Shown here: one piece after another, positions 6,533-14,974 of the stretch
Layout: every line of letters begins with the position of its first letter
Position numbering within the stretch: the stretch's first letter is position 1
DNA from: RGIG3040 sp964410675
GTDB lineage: Bacteria; Bacillota; Clostridia; Lachnospirales; Lachnospiraceae
DNA: 61,284 bases
Direction: 5' to 3'
NCBI GenBank assembly: GCA_964410675.1
Contig: CAYPIB010000005.1
Span: 1 to 61,284 of the forward strand
Translations under genes and position numbers: made by a program
The notes under the pieces: generated by a model
Seen by the model: only the letters and a program-made list of their open reading frames with translations
Database searches by the model: none
Told to the model about the DNA's origin: nothing

Positions 6533-7543
6533 ATGAAATCTCAGATAAACGTAATGGAAATGAATCAGACTGGGGTACGGATGAATAGCGGGCGAAGGTA
6601 TATAAGCAAAGAGGAACGCTTAAAAATCCAGAGAAGAAAGAAACTAAAAGCAAAAAGAAAGCGCCGTCTTAAAATGAGACGTTTGGCAATAAACTGTGCT
6701 TTACTTGTAGTAATATTTGTTATAGGAAGATTGCTTGTTTTAAATATCATGGATATGACAGCGGTGAAGCCAGGTAATTATAATTCAATGTATAATCAAG
6801 CAAATAATAATGAACCAGTGCAGCAATATGAAGTTGAAGCGCCACAAGCAACAGAAGATAATGAGATTAAAGCCAGATTAAAAAGTCTGACCGAAAAGTA
6901 TCCGGATTTTAACGAAATTTATGAAAATATGGAAGCTTATCCGGAAGAGCTGATATTGTCATTATGCAATAATCCGGAGATGATAGATTTTGTAAAAGGA
7001 TACCTCACATCAGATGGAAGTGTTACCGGAGGCCTTAGCGATGAGGAGCTCGCGACAGATTTTCCGTTGCTTATACAATGGGATACAAGGTGGGGATATG
7101 CATCCTATGGTGGTAGTAATATAGCAATGTCGGGATGCGCGCCAACTTGTCTGTCGATGGTGATTGTGGGATTGACAAAGGACAAGGATGCAACACCGAA
7201 TGCAGTATCAGATTATTCTATGTCTAACGGTTTTTATGTGGAAGGAACCGGAACAATGTGGAGCCTGATGACAGAAGGCGGTCTGGGTTTTGGAGTTCGG
7301 GGCCAGGAGCTTGGACTGGATGAGAATCAAATCTTTTCGAAGCTAAATGAGGGGAGTCCAATTATTTGCAGTATGCGTCCGGGTGACTTTACAACAACAG
7401 GTCACTTTATTGTTTTAACCGGAGTTGAAGATGGTAAAATTAGATTAAATGATCCTAATTGCATAGAAAGAAGCAACAGACTGTGGGATTTTAAGGATTT
7501 ACAATATCAAATTAAAAATTTATGGGCATTTACTAAAAGCTAA
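6533..7543 (+). CDS. Membrane-anchored C39-like cysteine peptidase
   Basis: The 336-residue protein has a long very basic N-terminus (KIQRRKKLKAKRKRRLKMRR) and then one hydrophobic helix (LLVVIFVIGRLLVL, about residues 56-70), so the rest should be outside the membrane. After a low-complexity linker the C-terminal domain (about 185-330) is a Peptidase_C39_2 fold. It begins LIQWDTRWGYASYG, has the catalytic Cys in SGCAPTCLSM, His in TTGHFIVLTG and Asp in RLNDPN. Substrate and role are unknown; relatives include cell-wall and peptide-processing enzymes. GGAGG lies 10 bases before the start. A second in-frame ATG at 6554 is possible. Confidence 0.8.
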   Translation: MKSQINVMEMNQTGVRMNSGRRYISKEERLKIQRRKKLKAKRKRRLKMRRLAINCALLVVIFVIGRLLVLNIMDMTAVKPGNYNSMYNQANNNEPVQQYEVEAPQATEDNEIKARLKSLTEKYPDFNEIYENMEAYPEELILSLCNNPEMIDFVKGYLTSDGSVTGGLSDEELATDFPLLIQWDTRWGYASYGGSNIAMSGCAPTCLSMVIVGLTKDKDATPNAVSDYSMSNGFYVEGTGTMWSLMTEGGLGFGVRGQELGLDENQIFSKLNEGSPIICSMRPGDFTTTGHFIVLTGVEDGKIRLNDPNCIERSNRLWDFKDLQYQIKNLWAFTKS

Positions 7544-7708
7544 ATTATGCATTGCATAAATTACCTATTTTTCTGAATGTATATGTGCTACAATAAATTG
7601 CCATAGTACACACCTGTGGTATATTGCTCCGTGTGGTTATGGAATTGGAACATTCATACTATGTGTTCAGCTATTTTTAATTGATAAAAAGCAGAGGTAG
7701 ATATTTCT

Positions 7709-7975
7709 ATGGAAAAAATATATGAGTTTGATGCTGTAATAATAAAAAAGCCTGATATGGATGCTGCATATATTGAGGTTCCCTTCGATGTAAAGAAAGA
7801 ATTTGGAAAGGGCAGAGTACTGGTGCATGCAACCTTTGACGACGAACCTTATGATGGGCAGGTCGTAAAAATGGGCACACCCTGTCATATTATTGGTATT
7901 CGTAAGGACATACGGACCAAAATTGGCAAACAGCCGGGTGATACGATTCATGTAACTCTAAAAGAGCGGACTTAA
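7709..7975 (+). CDS. DUF1905 family protein
   Basis: The 88-residue soluble protein has the DUF1905 pattern: YEFDAVIIKKPDMDAAYIEVPFDVKKEFGKGRVLVHATFD, then the GIRKDIRTKIGKQPGDTIHV segment near the C-terminus. The family forms a small beta-barrel, and its biochemical function is not established. The ribosome site AGAGGT is 12 bases from the ATG, rather far. A strong terminator follows at 8031. The 165-base upstream gap contains a TTATGCA/TGCATAA inverted repeat right after the previous stop codon and an imperfect hairpin near 7600-7641. Confidence 0.85.
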   Translation: MEKIYEFDAVIIKKPDMDAAYIEVPFDVKKEFGKGRVLVHATFDDEPYDGQVVKMGTPCHIIGIRKDIRTKIGKQPGDTIHVTLKERT

Positions 7976-8030
7976 AGGTTAGTATCTTTGGCACAATCAT
8001 ATTTGATAAAACATATGCTATAGTATTTTT

Positions 8031-8074
8031 AAGACTTTCTATGATGAATTTTGATCTTATAGAAAGTCTTTTTC
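8031..8074 (+). terminator. Rho-independent terminator after the DUF1905 gene
   Basis: A perfect 12-bp stem, AAGACTTTCTAT (8031-8042) with ATAGAAAGTCTT (8059-8070), is followed by TTTCTTACTT. Confidence 0.85.
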
Positions 8075-8224
8075 TTACTTTAAATCCATCTAAATACATA
8101 GAGTTGCATTAAAATGGGCAAAACATAAAAATTATGATATTATTTTATTGTAAATTAAAAAAGAAGCACTGCCGTGGTATGAGAGAAAATAGTGTAAATA
8201 ACTGTATAAGGGGAGGAATAGGAG

Positions 8225-10720
8225 ATGGATATTAGCAAGAATTTACAGAATATTTTAAACGAACAAAAACAACAAATGGCTGATTTTCAAAATGAAATTA
8301 TTCGATTAGAACAGATGGATTATGTTTCCAAAAATATTATGCTGGAAACAGACCTGCAACAGACAGAAGAGGAACGAAAGAAGTTACAGGAATTAACGAA
8401 AAGGCAAGAAGATGAAATTAACAGTTTAAAGGAAAAATTATTTTCTGTAGTCTATTCCAAAAAAATGGACCTATTATATCATTCTCAAAAAAGCCTTTCT
8501 AAAAAATTTGAGAGCTTTGAGATGGAGCATTCTAAAAATCTATATATTATTAAAACTACATATGAAAGAAAAATATTTGAATTATCAAATAAATTAAAAT
8601 CCTCTCAAGAAAAAGAAAAGTATGTATTAGAGGAAAAGCTGCATAATTTGAGAATTGAATTAAATGAATTTTTATTGAATCAAAGAGAACAATTAAAAAA
8701 TCAGTTAAATACTATGACGGAGAATGCCAATACTGATTATGAGGGGTTAAGGCAGGGTCCAATTACTGAGAAACAGATTGAGAATGAAGCATTTAAAAAT
8801 AATGTCGAAATGAAATTAGGGGGACGCATTGCGAACATTGCCGGTATATTGCTCATACTGCTGGGGGTGATTCTGGGTCTCCAATACACTTATGTGAATT
8901 TCCTTACAACGGACACAGCAAAAGCTTTGGCAGCGTTTGCACTCGGAATTATATTTTTAGCTGCCGGAGAATTTGTTAACCAAAAAAAGCCGTCGATATT
9001 TTCACTTGGTATTACTTCCGGCGGAATCGCAATTTTATTTGCTTCAACGGCACTGTCTTATTTTCAGTTAGATTTATTATCGGTTGAAATTGCTTTACTT
9101 TTATGTATTGGAATTACTGTGCTGGCATTTTATTTATCCATACGATACCATTCACAAACCATTGCAAACTTTGCCCTGATAGGTGGGTACCTGCCGGTTT
9201 TATCGTTAAATGTTGATAATGAATTTATGCTTTATTGTGCCATGTTTTACTTTTTAATACTTAGTTTTTTTGCGCTGATGATATCATTAAAAAAAGACTG
9301 GAGTTCTTCAAAATATATCAGCTTTCTATTAAATACACTGACTTTTTTTATTATACTGCCAAAAGTATTACCGGCAATTGGTATTGTTTATACGATGCTG
9401 ACCTTTTTGCTTTACATATTGATAGCAGTTATCTATCCAATCGAAAAGAAAAAACCAATCTCCACAGCTTCAATTATTCTAACAGTTTCTAATATTTTAG
9501 TAAATTGGGCATTTATGGCTTATCAGATAATCGAAATTAATGAGGAGTATTTAGGCGGTTTAGCTCTATTTATGTTTTTATTCTATTATTTCTTATCGAG
9601 ATATTTGAATCGGGAAACAGAGGATAAAAGGATTGCTGATTTAGTACTTGTCATTTCCTTTATCTTTATTATCCTGGCAGTTCCGCTTCAATTTGACAGG
9701 CAATGGCTTACCTTTGGCTGGCTGTTAGAAGCAACAGCAATAACGCTGGCAGGAATTTATTTGGGAGAAAAATGGTATAAGAGAATGGGTATTGGGGCAT
9801 TGGGATTGTGTGTAATTTCATTTCTCTTGTTTGATCTTACCGGCGAACTAAGTCCGATTTATTTGATAAAAACGATAGTTCTGGCTTTGTGTACCATACT
9901 GCTTTTATTTGCAGGCATTTACAAGCACAAGGACGAAAAGTTTTATATCCAGTCTAATAAGGGAAAATACCTTCGCTATTATAAATATTATGCGCTGATT
10001 TCTTTTTACTTTTATACTTATATAATAGCAAATTATATTGTCCGACTTATTTCGGTAACTTGGGAATATAGTTTCAAATCAATCTTTTGGAATACAAACG
10101 TGATATTAATTATGGCAACGACTCTTTATGCTTATGCGCTTAATAAAGTAAAAGTTTTGCGCAGTAGATTTGAAGAAGTTTTTTCCTTCATTTTGTATTT
10201 TATTGGCGGGATATTAGGATTTATAATGAATTATTTTTCTGAATCTAACTTAAACACAGCATTGCCATTTATTCTTCTCTTTATTATTTTTAATATATTT
10301 TCAGCGTATTGCATTTGGAAAATAGCAGAATACTTAACAAAAGGAAGCAGTCGGTCAAAGGATATTTCAATTTTTACATTTGCAATTTACATGATTGTTG
10401 TTATGATGCAGATACTGCTATGCCAATATAATCTGGCAATGAATAACATGGTAATCAGTATTGCGCTGATCGTTGCAGCACTTCTTTATATTATTTATGG
10501 ATTTGTGTTTAAAAACTTTTATATGAGGCGCTTTGGACTGGTTTTAGCGATTCTTTCAGTTATCAAGTTTTTCATCATAGATTTATATTTTCTTGCATTA
10601 GGACAGAAAATTTTATCATACTTTGTCCTTGGCGGAGTTTTAATTTTAATATCGTATGTATATCAGAGGTTTACAATAAAATTAGTAGAAATGGAAGATA
10701 CAGAAAATGAAGGAAAATAA
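8225..10720 (+). CDS. DUF2339 polytopic membrane protein with N-terminal coiled coil
   Basis: The 831-residue protein has two parts. Residues 1-190 are highly charged with heptad-like repeats (LNEQKQQMADFQNEIIRLEQ and similar), so a long cytoplasmic coiled coil is likely. From about 200 on there are over twenty hydrophobic segments, opening with GGRIANIAGILLILLGVILG, the typical DUF2339 beginning, followed by the conserved GGIAILFASTALSYF region. The molecular function of the family is unknown; its size suggests a transporter or envelope role. AGGGGAGG precedes the start. The methyltransferase ORF overlaps its last 14 bases, so the two are translationally linked. Confidence 0.85.
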   Translation: MDISKNLQNILNEQKQQMADFQNEIIRLEQMDYVSKNIMLETDLQQTEEERKKLQELTKRQEDEINSLKEKLFSVVYSKKMDLLYHSQKSLSKKFESFEMEHSKNLYIIKTTYERKIFELSNKLKSSQEKEKYVLEEKLHNLRIELNEFLLNQREQLKNQLNTMTENANTDYEGLRQGPITEKQIENEAFKNNVEMKLGGRIANIAGILLILLGVILGLQYTYVNFLTTDTAKALAAFALGIIFLAAGEFVNQKKPSIFSLGITSGGIAILFASTALSYFQLDLLSVEIALLLCIGITVLAFYLSIRYHSQTIANFALIGGYLPVLSLNVDNEFMLYCAMFYFLILSFFALMISLKKDWSSSKYISFLLNTLTFFIILPKVLPAIGIVYTMLTFLLYILIAVIYPIEKKKPISTASIILTVSNILVNWAFMAYQIIEINEEYLGGLALFMFLFYYFLSRYLNRETEDKRIADLVLVISFIFIILAVPLQFDRQWLTFGWLLEATAITLAGIYLGEKWYKRMGIGALGLCVISFLLFDLTGELSPIYLIKTIVLALCTILLLFAGIYKHKDEKFYIQSNKGKYLRYYKYYALISFYFYTYIIANYIVRLISVTWEYSFKSIFWNTNVILIMATTLYAYALNKVKVLRSRFEEVFSFILYFIGGILGFIMNYFSESNLNTALPFILLFIIFNIFSAYCIWKIAEYLTKGSSRSKDISIFTFAIYMIVVMMQILLCQYNLAMNNMVISIALIVAALLYIIYGFVFKNFYMRRFGLVLAILSVIKFFIIDLYFLALGQKILSYFVLGGVLILISYVYQRFTIKLVEMEDTENEGK

Positions 10721-11438
10721 ATATGATAATGAGGTATTTTTTAATAAATACAGTGAAATGAGCCGCTCGAAACAAGGCTTAAAGGGTGCGGGAGAATGGT
10801 CCGAGCTGCAGAAGGTATTGCCGGACTTTGCCGGAAAGCGAGTGCTGGATTTAGGCTGTGGTTATGGATGGCATTGTTTGTATGCGGCTCAAAATGAGGC
10901 AGAATATGTGCTTGGCACCGATATTTCAAAGAAAATGCTGCTAACTGCCGAGGAAAAAAACGGCCATGAGAAGATTGAATATCGCTGCTTGGCAATGGAG
11001 GATTTAAAATTACCGGATGAAGCTTTTGATATTGTAATAAGTTCATTGGCACTCCATTATATTAAGGATTTTGAGCCTTTAGTGAGCAATATAAGCAAAT
11101 GGATAACGCCGAAAGGGCATTTTGTTTTTTCGGTGGAGCATCCGATTTTTACATCATATGGAACCCAGGACTGGCATTATGATGACGAGGGAAATATCCT
11201 TCATTTTCCGGTAGACCACTATTTTTATGAAGGAAAACGGGATGCTGTTTTTCTCGGAGAGCATGTGACAAAATATCACCGGACATTGACCTCATATTTA
11301 AACTCGCTGTTAGAATATGGATTTGATTTGAAAAATATTATCGAGCCGCAGCCGCCGGAGGATATGCTTTCTATTCCGGGGATGTCAGATGAAATGAGGC
11401 GTCCGATGATGCTGATTATAGCTGCTCAAAAAAAGTGA
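10707..11438 (+). CDS. Class I SAM-dependent methyltransferase
   Basis: The 243-residue protein has SAM motif I, RVLDLGCGYGWHCLYA (about residues 45-60), motif II GTDISKKML, and DIVISSLALHYIKDF (post-II/IV region), followed by FVFSVEHPIF. It belongs to the Methyltransf_11 type, and the methyl acceptor is not evident. The start overlaps the end of the DUF2339 gene, and the response regulator of locus A begins 37 bases after its stop with no terminator between, so all may be one transcript. Confidence 0.85.
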   Translation: MKENKYDNEVFFNKYSEMSRSKQGLKGAGEWSELQKVLPDFAGKRVLDLGCGYGWHCLYAAQNEAEYVLGTDISKKMLLTAEEKNGHEKIEYRCLAMEDLKLPDEAFDIVISSLALHYIKDFEPLVSNISKWITPKGHFVFSVEHPIFTSYGTQDWHYDDEGNILHFPVDHYFYEGKRDAVFLGEHVTKYHRTLTSYLNSLLEYGFDLKNIIEPQPPEDMLSIPGMSDEMRRPMMLIIAAQKK

Positions 11439-11474
11439 ATGATTTTTTAGTAGATGATAGCGGAGGTGTTTTAC

Positions 11475-12140
11475 ATTAAAAAGATTTTAGTAATTGATGA
11501 TGATGTTTATATCGGCAATATGCTTGAAGAAGTGCTTTTAAAGGAAGGGTATCATGTACTGCGGGCTTATTCAGGCACGGAGGCACTGCTTTTATTGTCC
11601 TCCCATACACCGGATCTTGTGCTGCTTGATTTGATGCTGCCGGGACTCAGCGGTGAAGAGGTTTTGCCCCGCATAACCGGAATTCCGGTGATTGTTGTCA
11701 GTGCAAAGGCGGATGTGAGCGAAAAGGTAAAGCTGTTACAGGATGGTGCGGCAGATTATATTACAAAACCGTTTGACATTAGCGAACTGCTTGCCCGCAT
11801 TACCGTTTCACTTCGGAATGCAGCGGCAATGGGGATGGCTTCTACGCTTACATATGGTGATTTGGTCATGGATATAACGGCACATGGGGTTACTGTTCAT
11901 GATATTCCCGTTAAGCTGACAAAGACAGAATATGCGATTCTTAAGCGACTGATGCAAAACCCATCCCAGGTACTGACAAAAACTCAGATTTTGGAGCTCA
12001 TCAGTCAGGATACGCCTGATTGTATGGAGAGCTCTTTAAAAGTGCATATTAGCAATTTACGTAAAAAACTGCGTGAGGTCAATGGCAAAGACTATATTGA
12101 AGCAGTTTGGGGAATTGGGTTTAAATTACATGAGGAATAA
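11475..12140 (+). CDS. OmpR/PhoB-type response regulator (locus A), probable ATT start
   Basis: The protein has a receiver domain (DDD at 8-10, phospho-acceptor Asp about residue 52 in LLDLMLPG, Lys in ITKPFD) and a winged-helix DNA-binding domain ending VWGIGFKL. Homologues begin MKKILVIDDD; here that first codon is ATT at 11475, exactly 8 bases after a strong GGAGG (11462-11466). The in-frame ATG at 11454 has no ribosome site, and a GTG at 11466 overlaps the GGAGG itself. It probably responds to the kinase at 13976 and controls the ABC genes at 12227 through TCTTTAC repeats at 12141-12181. Confidence 0.85.
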   Translation: MKKILVIDDDVYIGNMLEEVLLKEGYHVLRAYSGTEALLLLSSHTPDLVLLDLMLPGLSGEEVLPRITGIPVIVVSAKADVSEKVKLLQDGAADYITKPFDISELLARITVSLRNAAAMGMASTLTYGDLVMDITAHGVTVHDIPVKLTKTEYAILKRLMQNPSQVLTKTQILELISQDTPDCMESSLKVHISNLRKKLREVNGKDYIEAVWGIGFKLHEE

Positions 12141-12210
12141 TCTTTACTATTTCTTTACCCTCTCTTAATCGGTTTCTTTACCATATGATGCTAAACTGCG
12201 GATATATAAT
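12141..12210 (+). promoter_or_regulatory. Putative response-regulator operator and promoter of the locus A ABC genes
   Basis: TCTTTAC occurs at 12141, 12152 and 12175, that is, spaced 11 and 23 bases (one and two helical turns), as OmpR-type regulators need. A TATAAT -10 lies at 12205-12210. The paralogous locus H has comparable 11-base repeats in the same position. Confidence 0.5.
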
Positions 12211-12226
12211 AAAAGGAGGCATTGAT

Positions 12227-13141
12227 ATGGAGTACGTTTTGTATACAAATGGTTTAACAAAGCAATATCACAATTTTAAAGCAATCAGCAATTTAAATAT
12301 GCATGTTCCCAAAGGTTCTATTTATGGATTTATTGGTAAAAACGGAGCAGGCAAAACAACCTTAATCAGAGTAATCTGCGGGATTCAAAACCCTACGGCA
12401 GGAGAGTATTTACTTTATGGAAAGAAAAGTACCGATAAGGAAATCGTAAAATCCAGACGCCGCATGGGGGCTGTGATCGAGACTCCGTCTATTTATTTGG
12501 ACATGACTGCAAAAGAAAATATAAAGCAGCAGTATCAAATACTTGGTCTGCCATCGTTTGAAGGAATAGATGAAATCCTAAAGCTGGTCGGACTTGAAAC
12601 TACCGGAAAGAAGAAGGCTAAAAACTTTTCACTCGGTATGCGGCAAAGACTTGGAATTGCAGTTGCACTTGCCGGAGATCCTGATTTTCTTGTTCTGGAT
12701 GAGCCGGCAAACGGTCTAGACCCTCAGGGAATCATTGAAATACGTGAACTGATATTAAAGTTAAACAAAGAACGTCAGATTACAGTGCTTATTTCAAGCC
12801 ATATGTTAGATGAACTGGCTAAATTAGCAACACATTATGGATTTATTGATCAGGGACAGATCGTTAAGGAAATCAGTGCAAAGGAGTTAGAAGACATTTA
12901 TAGAAAGTGTATCAGGCTGAGGGTTTCAGATATGAAGGTACTCGCTTACGTGCTTGATACTTTGAATTTGGAATACAATATGATATCCGATTGTCAGGCA
13001 GACGTGTTTGGTAAAGTAAATATTTCTCAGCTTGTCATGGCTCTTGCAAAGGAAAACTGTGAAGTACTTTCAATGCAGGAGAAAGATGAGAACTTAGAGA
13101 GCTATTATATTAGTTTGACAGGAGGAAGCCACAATGAATAA
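12227..13141 (+). CDS. ABC exporter ATPase, BcrA/LanF-like (locus A)
   Basis: The 304-residue ATPase has Walker A GKNGAGKTT, signature FSLGMRQRLGIA (the LanF/BcrA variant of LSGGQ), Walker B FLVLDEPANGLDP and the H-loop SSHML. The C-terminal ~90 residues are the usual variable extension. The family powers export of bacitracin or lantibiotic-type peptides for self-protection or resistance; the substrate here is inferred. The start at 12227 has GGAGG 9 bases upstream, and the extra in-frame ATG at 12185 has none. It overlaps the permease start by 8 bases. Confidence 0.9.
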   Translation: MEYVLYTNGLTKQYHNFKAISNLNMHVPKGSIYGFIGKNGAGKTTLIRVICGIQNPTAGEYLLYGKKSTDKEIVKSRRRMGAVIETPSIYLDMTAKENIKQQYQILGLPSFEGIDEILKLVGLETTGKKKAKNFSLGMRQRLGIAVALAGDPDFLVLDEPANGLDPQGIIEIRELILKLNKERQITVLISSHMLDELAKLATHYGFIDQGQIVKEISAKELEDIYRKCIRLRVSDMKVLAYVLDTLNLEYNMISDCQADVFGKVNISQLVMALAKENCEVLSMQEKDENLESYYISLTGGSHNE

Positions 13142-13964
13142 ATTGTTATCAGCTAATTTTGCCCGAATGAAAAAAAATAAAGTATTTTTAATATTGATGA
13201 TTTTATTGTTTGCGATGGGAGTAAATTCTCCGATAAAAAATTATATAAAAAATTTAAGTACCGATTATAAAGTAAGTTTAGATCAAATATATTTTAACTA
13301 TGCTATTTTAATTGGAATACTAACATCTGTTCTTAGTAGTTTATATATTGGGACGGAGTACAGTGATGGTACGATTCGAAACAAACTGGTATTGGGATTT
13401 TCTAGAAGAACTATTTACCTGACTAACTTTATCGTATGTGCCGCGGCTGGAATTCTGATGAGCTTTACCTTCTTAATAACTGTCAGCATATTGGGAATTC
13501 CCTTACTGGGATTCTTTCAAACAGATTTTAAAGTTATACTTTGCTATGTTTTTGCCAGCATTATGATGATTTTAGCATTTACATCCATATTTACACTGAT
13601 TAGTATGATGATTCAAAATAAGACGACGGCAGCAGTCATAAATATTCTTGGTGTATTTGCACTGTTTGTTTTAGCTTCTTATCTTCATTCATGCTTGACT
13701 AATCCGGAGTTTTATCCTGAATTTATAATGACGGATTCTTTGGGAAATGTGAAAGAACAATTAGTAGCAAATCCTGGTTATCTGCGAGGTACAAAGCGAA
13801 CGATATACCAATTTTTAATTGATTTTGTGCCAACAGGACAATCAATTTTGATTGAAACTAGATCAGCTGTACATTTATTGCTGATGCCATTGTATTCGCT
13901 TCTAATTACAATTACAGTAACGATCACCGGAGTATTCTTATTTAACAAAAAAGATATAAAATAA
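13134..13964 (+). CDS. ABC-2 type permease (locus A)
   Basis: The 276-residue membrane protein has six hydrophobic segments: FLILMILLFAMGV, AILIGILTSVLSSLYI, GILMSFTFLITVSI, FASIMMILAFTSIFTLI, INILGVFALFVLASYL and the C-terminal LLITITVTITGVFLF. The motif GTEYSDGTIRNKL after TM2 is typical of ABC-2 and bacitracin/lantibiotic permeases. AGGAGG sits 7 bases before the ATG, within the ATPase 3' end. Together with the preceding ATPase it would form the exporter controlled by the flanking regulator and kinase. Confidence 0.85.
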   Translation: MNKLLSANFARMKKNKVFLILMILLFAMGVNSPIKNYIKNLSTDYKVSLDQIYFNYAILIGILTSVLSSLYIGTEYSDGTIRNKLVLGFSRRTIYLTNFIVCAAAGILMSFTFLITVSILGIPLLGFFQTDFKVILCYVFASIMMILAFTSIFTLISMMIQNKTTAAVINILGVFALFVLASYLHSCLTNPEFYPEFIMTDSLGNVKEQLVANPGYLRGTKRTIYQFLIDFVPTGQSILIETRSAVHLLLMPLYSLLITITVTITGVFLFNKKDIK

Positions 13965-13975
13965 GGGGGATTCTT

Positions 13976-14866
13976 ATGTTTTGGCTTTGTATTGTATGTA
14001 TGGTTCTTAGCTTGATTATTATTGTTTTATATATAAAATTAGCATTCCTTTATAAGGCAATGAAAGAAATCCGTTCAGAACTTCATGCAAAGCTGGATAC
14101 GGATACGAATACCTTAATTACAATTTCCAGCAGTAACCGTCATATCAGACGGTTAGCTGCTGACCTTAATGTAGAACTCCGATTTTTGAGAACGGAACGC
14201 AGACGCTTTCAAAGCGGAGATTTAGAATTGAAAGATGCTGTGACTAATATATCTCATGATTTACGCACCCCGCTTACAGCTATTTGCGGTTATTTGGATT
14301 TACTGAAGCGAGAGGAAAAATCGGATGCAGTCAAGCGCTATTTAGATATGATTGAAAACCGCTCTGAAGTTTTAAAAAAGCTCACCGAGGAGCTTTTTTG
14401 CTATTCTATCGTTTCTTCAACAACCGAGGATATTGCTTTAGAGGATGTGGTACTAAACAGTATTTTAGAAGAAAGCATTTCGACCTATTATGCTGCCTTA
14501 AAAAACAGCAGGATTACACCTGAAATTAGTATGCCTCAGCAAAAAATAGTAAGAAAGCTTAACCATGGGTCGTTAACCCGAATATTTGGTAATATTATGA
14601 GTAATGCAATTAAGTACAGTGATGGTGATTTGAATATTATGTTAACCAAGGACGGCGAGATAATATTTTCAAATCATGCCGCCAAACTTGATGGGGTTCA
14701 AACTGCCAAGCTGTTTCATCGCTTTTATACGATCGAGGATGCCAAAAATTCAACCGGGCTTGGTCTTTCCATTGCCAAAACACTGACAGAACAGCTAAAT
14801 GGAAATATTACTGCCAAGTATCAAGATGGTATGCTTAGTATTTGTATTGTATTTCCTGATTTATAG
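13976..14866 (+). CDS. Sensor histidine kinase (locus A)
   Basis: The 296-residue kinase has one N-terminal membrane helix (residues 1-28) and no sizeable extracellular domain, so it may sense at or through the membrane or its ABC partner. The H-box is NISHDLRTPLTAI (phospho-His 94). The N-box NIMSNAIKYSDGD and G2 box STGLGLSIAKTL are intact; the G1 region (EIIFSNHA) is reduced, as in related short kinases. AGGGGGA precedes the start. It is the last gene of locus A, and its paralogue is at 40207-41112. Confidence 0.85.
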   Translation: MFWLCIVCMVLSLIIIVLYIKLAFLYKAMKEIRSELHAKLDTDTNTLITISSSNRHIRRLAADLNVELRFLRTERRRFQSGDLELKDAVTNISHDLRTPLTAICGYLDLLKREEKSDAVKRYLDMIENRSEVLKKLTEELFCYSIVSSTTEDIALEDVVLNSILEESISTYYAALKNSRITPEISMPQQKIVRKLNHGSLTRIFGNIMSNAIKYSDGDLNIMLTKDGEIIFSNHAAKLDGVQTAKLFHRFYTIEDAKNSTGLGLSIAKTLTEQLNGNITAKYQDGMLSICIVFPDL

Positions 14867-14974
14867 AAAATAAAGTTTTTGCGGTTATAACCGTTAAAAC
14901 TGTTTTAAATTTACTGAAGTTGCGGTTGTTCATTACCTGCGATATGGTGGTTTTCCTGCAATCAATTTGCGAAA

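Noticed and set aside
7543..7708. TTATGCA/TGCATAA inverted repeat and the imperfect hairpin near 7600-7641 considered as a riboswitch or RNA gene
   Set aside because: No known riboswitch core or T tract could be matched; left as a comment only.
10741..11052. Long minus-strand frame over the methyltransferase gene
   Set aside because: It is a shadow of the SAM methyltransferase, whose motifs are clear; the opposite frame has no domain or ribosome site.
14870..14974. GCGGTTATAACCG region between kinase A and fic considered as terminator
   Set aside because: The palindrome GCGGTTATAACCG has no usable loop and no T tract; not convincing as a terminator.
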